Source: a virus. Taken from it: a DNA stretch of 27,997 bases. The stretch is from the IMG/VR virus record IMGVR_UViG_3300010413_001137, positions 1 through 27,997 of that record. One strand, written 5' to 3'. The position numbers were made by a program, and so were the translations under genes. The notes beneath the pieces were generated by a model, which had not been told where the DNA came from, did not search any database, and worked only from the letters and a program-made list of their open reading frames with translations. This document shows, piece after piece, positions 23,232 to 27,997 of this stretch. Numbering within the stretch: position 1 is the stretch's first letter; the number at the start of each line of letters is the position of its first letter.

Positions 23232-23783
23232 CTATGAGACTATCGTCCCACAACCAGCGATAGAAATCTCTACATTCACTGTAGCAGATAGATAGTTGTC
23301 GATAGCTACTTTACTATTACCAGTTGTTGTAGAATAGCCGATATACGGACTAGACATGAAGAATTCTCCTGATGGCGTCAATACTAAACCGTACACTGGC
23401 AACGGCGTAACCATAGATGTCCAAGGATTGGCTACTGAATCTGTAAAAATCCATAGATTGTTTGCTGTGCTGTGATTCTTAATAAAGAACCACTTTATTG
23501 TATCAAAGCGTAGTTTTCTGCCAAAATTATCGTATAAAGTACCAGTAGAGGCAGCGTGCAAGTCAAAAGAAGCCGACGAACTACTCAAAGGGAAATAGAG
23601 GTAGCAAGCCAAATTGCACTGCATATTACCCGTGCCATAGGTGTAATACTGCCATAAATCGTCCTTATCATACTCATCTACTATATACGACAGAGTCCCA
23701 TAGGAGGAAAAAGCAGGGTTTGCTTGTCCAGACCTAGTTCTCTTTATATATCTACGCACACCCGAATGTGATTCAAGGTTCAT
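23232..23783 (-). CDS. Tail-tip hypothetical protein, tandem paralogue A
   Basis: A 183-aa beta-rich protein, paralogue of the gene at 22701-23222 and about ten residues longer by an insertion after the first block. Shared landmarks are ESHSGVRRY at the N-terminus, YDKDDLWQYY, GTGNMQCNL, a Leu-Arg-Phe-Asp strand KLRFDTIKWFFIKNHS, SGEFFMSSP and the terminal AGCGTI. The strong preservation of aromatic and Asp positions suggests one fold with variable surface loops. Stop TAG at 23234-23232; a TGA soon afterwards prevents any fused product with the next gene. Function unknown. Confidence 0.65.
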   Translation of the reverse strand: MNLESHSGVRRYIKRTRSGQANPAFSSYGTLSYIVDEYDKDDLWQYYTYGTGNMQCNLACYLYFPLSSSSASFDLHAASTGTLYDNFGRKLRFDTIKWFFIKNHSTANNLWIFTDSVANPWTSMVTPLPVYGLVLTPSGEFFMSSPYIGYSTTTGNSKVAIDNYLSATVNVEISIAGCGTIVS

Positions 23784-23794
23784 GGGTCATACCT

Positions 23795-24178
23795 CTAAGG
23801 TGCTATATAAGGAATAATCTCAAATTCTGTTTGCACTTCATACCAGTTATATTGTCTAGTTTTAAACTGGGGAGGACTGGCAAAACGTGCAGCGATGGTC
23901 TCCCCAGTTCTCGGATGAGTCCACGCAAAAGATTTAGCACCAAACGCAAGAGTGCTCTCATAAAAGGTCATAAAATAGTTTGCCTGCATACGTGTCATAC
24001 CAAACGTAACAGCGATATTAGTTAGAGTCATAGCGCTTCGACGTCTTGCCGACTGAGGCCCGATATCAAAGCCAGATGAACGTAGTGTCTGATCCGATAG
24101 AGTCTCGTCGAACTCTCCCATTAAAGGAGTCGCAGGTACGGCCGACGGCCAGGCTTCTAATGTTGGATAGCCGCTCAT
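23795..24178 (-). CDS. Minor tail protein (gpM-like), stand-alone copy
   Basis: A 127-aa protein with the layout of the gpM-type domain of distal minor tail proteins: a short Pro-rich start (YPTLEAWPSAVPATP), an extended FDETLSDQTLRSSGFDIGP segment, a two-strand core SAMTLTNIAVTFGMTRMQAN, then FMTFYESTLAFGAKSFAWTHPRTGETIAARF and a last strand. The same pattern is the first 118 residues of the fusion gene at 25193-26539 (SGFTETLDQPAFINKPDIGP; GSVSFLWPHPRIGALVTATL). It is thus the split version of a domain also present fused. Likely part of the distal tail ring. Confidence 0.7.
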   Translation of the reverse strand: MSGYPTLEAWPSAVPATPLMGEFDETLSDQTLRSSGFDIGPQSARRRSAMTLTNIAVTFGMTRMQANYFMTFYESTLAFGAKSFAWTHPRTGETIAARFASPPQFKTRQYNWYEVQTEFEIIPYIAP

Positions 24179-24187
24179 ACAAATACC

Positions 24188-25174
24188 TTACGTGACATCG
24201 TCATCCCATCCTTCTTCGGTTCCACCCATGTACTCCCTGTAGTTGAGGGAGACATAGACATCTCCAGTGAACATAGTTGCTCTATCTACGTGTTGTATAC
24301 GTATCCTGTTAGTGGCAGTATGTATGTAGATCGCATCATATTGGGTGTATGTAGTTCCTCCAGCGTATGCCCCGTACGCAATGGCTCCGGCAGGGCGTAT
24401 TCCAAACATCGTATATGCCTGAGGTGAAAGCGGAGTCCATACATAAAAGTAGTTCGAGATCGTAGTTGCGGACTGATAGTCCAAGTAAATTGAGCCTCTA
24501 ATGTTCATCCATGCGCCTTCGTAGTTGTGAACCCAAGCATCGCACGATACAGTAGCGATGGTGCCGCCTTTTCCGTCATCCCACCCAGGAGCATAAGGGA
24601 GCATCCGAGAGGTGGCTGTTGGCCGTTGGATTATGACAGGAGTATTGGGTGCAGACCAAGTGTTAGGAGTTGTCAGAATGGCATTGAATCTACCACAGAC
24701 AGCAATGGGATCTCCACTTTCTGCTGGCCCACCTGCACCTGTGGCAATACTCCATAGTGCACCGTGCCCACTCCCCTCGTTCTGAAACTTGTTTCTCGAA
24801 CGCCATCCCTCCCGAGATACTAACAACATAGGTTGATTACTCGTTCCGTGCCAGCCGACGTATACAAACAGGTCAGTCTCGAAGCCGCTAATCGGACCTC
24901 TAGAGAGATGCAACCAAGACGTAGTCCAGTACCCGTCGCCTGTATTCAACGTACCACTACTCCGCGTCAGAGTCAACGCCTGGTCTAGACAGACTATCTT
25001 CGTCCCACAAGTATAATAGACAGGGTTAGACGAACTGGGAGTATCTCCGTCCGCTGTTAAAATAGAAACAGTCAAATCTCCACCCGAGAAGTCCACATCA
25101 ATCTTTCCATTAACCAAAACGCCTGGATAAGCTGTATAGCGTAGCCTATCTGCTAAAGAAACTTGATCTCCCAT
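24188..25174 (-). CDS. Beta-rich distal tail protein, stand-alone copy of the fusion's second domain
   Basis: A 328-aa protein that parallels residues 137-448 of the fusion gene upstream: YPGVLVNGKIDVDFSGGDLT, LTLTRSSGTLNTGDGYWTT, LFVYVGWHGTSNQP, LLVSREGW, FQNEGSGHGALWSIAT, DPIAVCGRFNAILTTPN and a final MGGTEEGWDDD. It has many Tyr/Trp and no helix-rich region, so it is a beta sandwich or propeller-type surface protein. It also has an N-terminal extension of about 15 residues (GDQVSLADRLRYTA) replacing the M-like domain. Close similarity between the two copies indicates recent duplication and separate surface evolution. Ligand unknown. Confidence 0.7.
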   Translation of the reverse strand: MGDQVSLADRLRYTAYPGVLVNGKIDVDFSGGDLTVSILTADGDTPSSSNPVYYTCGTKIVCLDQALTLTRSSGTLNTGDGYWTTSWLHLSRGPISGFETDLFVYVGWHGTSNQPMLLVSREGWRSRNKFQNEGSGHGALWSIATGAGGPAESGDPIAVCGRFNAILTTPNTWSAPNTPVIIQRPTATSRMLPYAPGWDDGKGGTIATVSCDAWVHNYEGAWMNIRGSIYLDYQSATTISNYFYVWTPLSPQAYTMFGIRPAGAIAYGAYAGGTTYTQYDAIYIHTATNRIRIQHVDRATMFTGDVYVSLNYREYMGGTEEGWDDDVT

Positions 25175-25192
25175 TATACCTGTCTCCAGAAC

Positions 25193-26539
25193 CTAACTAG
25201 TCCAATCATCCCAACCCATGAATTCTCGATAGGTAAAACACATTAACATATTACCTGTGGTCAACGTGGCTCTGTCTGTATGAGCCAAACGCACTCTGTC
25301 AGTATAGATTGTAGATGAGTGGTAATAAACCGAACCGTAATCTACTCGGGCGTTGGGGTCTACATCTCCCCCGTAGCCAAATATCCCTGCCTGACGCACT
25401 CCATATATAGTCTTACTAGGCATCGAAATAGGAGTGACAAACTCTAATTCATTCGATATTGTCCCAGACGTTTGATACTCAAAAAACGTAGAGTTGATGA
25501 TGTTGAGCCAAGGACCCTCAAAATTGTACCACCATATAGTGCGATAACCGGCTGTAGTTAGGGTACCACTCTTCAAGTCAGAAAGATGCGGATTATATGT
25601 CAACATCCGAGTATTACGCGTTGGACGTTGGAGTAAAAGGAACGTATTAGGCGACGACCATGCGTTAGGCGTAGTAAGAATAGCGCTGAATCTACCACAG
25701 ACAGCAATAGGATCGAGACTTCCACTCGGTCCGTACGCGTTAGTAGCAATGCTCCAAAGCGCACCGTGCCCACTACCTTCATTCTGAAAAACGTTCTTGG
25801 TATGCCATCCCTCCCTAGAGACTAACAACATGGGCTGATTGCTCGTTCCGTGCCAACCCACATAGACAAATAAATCCTGCTCGTAACCACTGACAGGTCC
25901 CTTTGCCAAGTGCAACCAAGAGGTTGACCAATATCCAGCACCAGTATCTAGTGCGCCAGCCTCCCTCGTCAGAGTTAGAGGCTCAGTCAGACATACAGAT
26001 CTAGTTCCAACACTATAATAGACAGGATGAGCTACACCCGGAGGACTCCCATCAGCCGCCACTATCGCCACTGTTAAGTCTCCCCCAGAGAAACTCACAT
26101 CAATAGCGCCGTTAATAAGAACTCCTGGGTAGACTGGAGAACCAACAATCGCGCCAGAGTCGTCTGTCAGCTCGGGGATAAACAGCCTAGACTCGTAAAC
26201 ATCTAGTTCAAAGTTGACTACATACCAGTCATACTGAACACTGGAATAATTCGGTGTAGATGTTAGAGTGGCTGTCACCAACGCCCCGATTCTAGGGTGC
26301 GGCCACAAAAAGGAAACGCTTCCACCTGTCAACGAACCCATATAGAAACCGGCAAACGTAGTAATCTGCTCAGTTGTCATGTGGTAACTGACAGTTATAG
26401 TTTTCCGCGCCTGGGTAACCCTAGGTCTAACTTTAGCTGGACCTATATCCGGTTTGTTGATGAACGCAGGCTGATCAAGCGTCTCTGTAAAACCACTGTC
26501 GTCTGGGTATGTTGGAAGTGAAGAAGGCCACGTCGGCAT
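25193..26539 (-). CDS. Fused minor tail protein: gpM-like domain plus beta-rich domain
   Basis: A 448-aa protein directly after the tape measure (TAATG overlap at 26539). Residues 1-118 are the gpM-like module (PTWPSSLPTYPDDSGFTETL; VSFLWPHPRIGALVTATLTS; QYDWYVVNFELDVY). A short linker with LTDDSGAIVGSPV leads into the beta domain at about 137-448, YPGVLINGAIDVSFSGG to MGWDDWTS. Both parts also exist as separate genes downstream in the order beta, then M. In lambda-type tails gpM follows the tape measure, so the first domain probably forms the ring at the tail end with the second displayed outward. Its TAG stop is in frame with the next gene across six sense codons. Confidence 0.75.
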   Translation of the reverse strand: MPTWPSSLPTYPDDSGFTETLDQPAFINKPDIGPAKVRPRVTQARKTITVSYHMTTEQITTFAGFYMGSLTGGSVSFLWPHPRIGALVTATLTSTPNYSSVQYDWYVVNFELDVYESRLFIPELTDDSGAIVGSPVYPGVLINGAIDVSFSGGDLTVAIVAADGSPPGVAHPVYYSVGTRSVCLTEPLTLTREAGALDTGAGYWSTSWLHLAKGPVSGYEQDLFVYVGWHGTSNQPMLLVSREGWHTKNVFQNEGSGHGALWSIATNAYGPSGSLDPIAVCGRFSAILTTPNAWSSPNTFLLLQRPTRNTRMLTYNPHLSDLKSGTLTTAGYRTIWWYNFEGPWLNIINSTFFEYQTSGTISNELEFVTPISMPSKTIYGVRQAGIFGYGGDVDPNARVDYGSVYYHSSTIYTDRVRLAHTDRATLTTGNMLMCFTYREFMGWDDWTS

Positions 26540-27891
26540 TAGCCACCTCTATTTAAAAGCTTTGGAGACATCGCGTACTTACGGGTCAGCGCACGATCGA
26601 ACTCTCCTCCCTTGTTCACATCTTGGATTATCTCGCGTTTTAGTCTGATAATAATAGCGCGCTCGTCTATTTTGACATCTGGTTTCACGGCTACGCCGGT
26701 TTCGTTTATTACCGTTACATTGACATCGCCAGTGCCTTCACCTGTGCTGAGACGATCTAGTGGAATAATAGCCTCAGGTCCGGCTTCACCCATAAGACCG
26801 AACGTTGGCTGAGTTACAACTCCACCATGTTGCATCTTTTGAAATGGTCCAGCCATAAACGATGAACCTGACATAGACCACGAAGAACCTCCACCTAAAA
26901 ACGATAGGAGACTCGTAAAAGGACCCTTCATAGCAGATGATCCAGACATTGAAAACGTCCTATTCGCCAAGATAGCCGCGGCAGTTGTAGCATAACGTAC
27001 AAGCTCAATTCCAGCCATTCTCGCCCCCGATACTAAACTTGTCCCAGCCGTGACTCCAGATGCGGTTAACTGGTTACCAGCCGCAGGAAGAGACAAATCA
27101 AAGGCTTGAGACAACGCCTTCCAAAGAACATTCCAGAGTTCTGTTGTCAACATTGTTATTGACTTTTCTACAAAAGCTTGGGCAATGTCCATCCCTACCT
27201 TCTGGAAGTCCATTCTTGTGCCGTTGAGTGCCCCAACAATTCCAGCAGCTAGGGTCTCTGTAACTGTACCTTCAATACCCAGCATCCACGCTTTGGTAGC
27301 TTCGGCTAAAGTGGTATCCGCCTCACCCACACGCTCATAGAGTCCAGTCTTGACACCACCTAGAGCGCCCTGCGTCATCCATGCCTTACGTGCAAGAACT
27401 TGTTGTTGCAACTGGTACGTTTGTTGTTCGAACAACGTCAATTGAGCGGCCAAGTCATCTGTAATGTCTCCATTCAGACGTTGACGCTCGATTTCATTCA
27501 CTGCAATCTGAGCTGAGTTGGCTAGCTGTTTCTTCTGGAGTTCTAGTTGTCCAGCTAAACCAGGAGTGAGATCTTCCACTGCTTTCAGAATTTTGTTCTG
27601 TCCTTCTAGATACTTGTTTTGCAGTTCCAAGTCGTACATAGCCCGTTGACGTCGTTTCCAAGACTCGACGAACGCTTCAGCATCTCGACCCTGGAGATTA
27701 CCCCATTGATCCAGCATCGCCTTGGCCTGTTCTGTTATTTCAGCATACTTATCACCAGAGCTTTTGGCGACCATGACGTCATATTTAAGTTGCATATCCT
27801 TCACTTCGGCAGCAAAACGTTTGTTTTCCAAGGCAACAACTTCTGCTTCCGTAACCTCACGCTCTTTCCCATTAAGGATTTTGTCAATCAT
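26539..27891 (-). CDS. Tape measure protein, C-terminal part
   Basis: A 450-aa reading frame from ATG 27891. Residues 1-170 are helical coiled coil rich in Lys/Glu/Gln (RFAAEVKDMQLKYDVMV; QLTLFEQQTYQLQQQVLARK). Hydrophobic segments follow at about 200-300. A repeated SMSGSS.M.GPF element occurs at 313-350, then GGVVTQPTFGLMGEAGPEAI at about 353-375, the classic tape-measure C-terminal motif, and a last region that ends with LLNRGG. The ATG is preceded directly by GAGGAG with no spacer, so it is a poor start. The frame continues upstream for 17 sense codons to a TAG at 27943-27945 and is open beyond that, so this is probably the end of a larger protein. Confidence 0.8.
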   Translation of the reverse strand: MIDKILNGKEREVTEAEVVALENKRFAAEVKDMQLKYDVMVAKSSGDKYAEITEQAKAMLDQWGNLQGRDAEAFVESWKRRQRAMYDLELQNKYLEGQNKILKAVEDLTPGLAGQLELQKKQLANSAQIAVNEIERQRLNGDITDDLAAQLTLFEQQTYQLQQQVLARKAWMTQGALGGVKTGLYERVGEADTTLAEATKAWMLGIEGTVTETLAAGIVGALNGTRMDFQKVGMDIAQAFVEKSITMLTTELWNVLWKALSQAFDLSLPAAGNQLTASGVTAGTSLVSGARMAGIELVRYATTAAAILANRTFSMSGSSAMKGPFTSLLSFLGGGSSWSMSGSSFMAGPFQKMQHGGVVTQPTFGLMGEAGPEAIIPLDRLSTGEGTGDVNVTVINETGVAVKPDVKIDERAIIIRLKREIIQDVNKGGEFDRALTRKYAMSPKLLNRGG

Positions 27892-27942
27892 CTCCTCGTG
27901 AGCCCGCGCAGCGGCGTCGTAGGTAGTCTCAGAAAATTTTAA

Positions 27943-27996
27943 CTATTGCTTCATAATAGAATCGTACATAGATAACAGACGACTATTCTCTATGTC
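27943..27996 (-). CDS. Partial upstream reading frame, probable tape-measure N-terminal continuation
   Basis: Of the three minus-strand frames entering at the window end, only this one is free of stops up to TAG 27945-27943, giving DIENSRLLSMYDSIMKQ, a helical, coiled-coil-like composition. It is in the same frame as the tape-measure part at 26539-27891, with LKFSETTYDAAARAHEE encoded between the TAG and its ATG. Either this is the C-terminal end of a separate upstream gene, or the tape measure is one gene interrupted by an amber codon. The first two bases at the right edge cannot be resolved further. Confidence 0.45.
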   Translation of the reverse strand, partial: DIENSRLLSMYDSIMKQ

Positions 27997-27997
27997 G

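Noticed and set aside
1-27997. Genome-wide amber (TAG) recoding
   Set aside because: About ten genes end in TAG, roughly half in frame with the next gene, but long late genes such as the 1287-aa tip protein are uninterrupted, and several TAGs simply overlap a ribosome-binding site (TAGGAG) or are followed at once by TGA. In-frame neighbours are expected in about a third of cases. Only the tape-measure TAG and the polybasic-nuclease TAG are kept as individual findings.

Overview
The window reads as part of a tailed, siphovirus-like phage genome (or prophage) infecting a Gram-negative host. The evidence is a complete minus-strand run from the tape-measure C-terminus through distal-tail, NlpC/P60 peptidase, J-like tip and glycine-rich fibre genes, together with tightly packed overlapping genes, many GTG starts and small lipoproteins with lipoboxes. 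I cannot name the host genus. No tRNA, integrase, IS element, CRISPR array or attachment site was seen.

Layout. (A) 1-3220, plus strand: the end of a SAM methyltransferase, a two-TM holin-like protein, a lipoprotein, a papain-family (C1) protease with an intact Q-C-H-N active site, a zinc-ribbon mini-protein, a 30-residue peptide in which 23 residues are Lys/Arg, an endonuclease/exonuclease/phosphatase-fold enzyme and a second small lipoprotein. (B) 3220-13457, plus strand: a dense cassette of mostly translationally coupled genes. It encodes a split transketolase (C-terminal half first), a 57-aa ORF, a GT-B-like glycosyltransferase and two class I methyltransferases. These are followed by a symmetric block: GT2-like, B12/radical SAM, alginate-lyase-like toroid, B12/radical SAM, GT2-like. 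The set looks like a pathway that builds, branches, methylates and transfers an unusual sugar. (C) About 13458-13554: a convergent junction with a hairpin. (D) 13555-15348, minus strand: a 56-aa ORF, two small membrane proteins, a protein faintly resembling AdoMet decarboxylase, and a fibre-associated hypothetical. (E) 15348-27997, minus strand: two adjacent glycine-rich fibres, a 1287-aa J-like tip protein, NlpC/P60 peptidase, DUF1833-like protein, a tandem pair of paralogues, a duplicated minor-tail module present once fused and once split, and the tape-measure C-terminal part.

How it fits together. Region E assembles the tail tip and adhesins. Region A probably contributes to lysis and host takeover. 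Region B is the unusual part: about a dozen enzymes with carbohydrate and radical chemistry carried as cargo between lysis and fibre genes. The most economical guess is modification of a host-surface or virion glycan, for example for receptor masking or superinfection exclusion. No single enzyme's substrate can be read from sequence alone.

Most notable: the GT-rSAM-toroid-rSAM-GT block, the toroid protein that keeps the Asn, Arg and Tyr of alginate lyases but has Lys where the catalytic His should be, the reversed split transketolase, the polybasic mini-gene in frame with the nuclease across a single TAG, and an in-frame TAG directly before the tape-measure reading frame.
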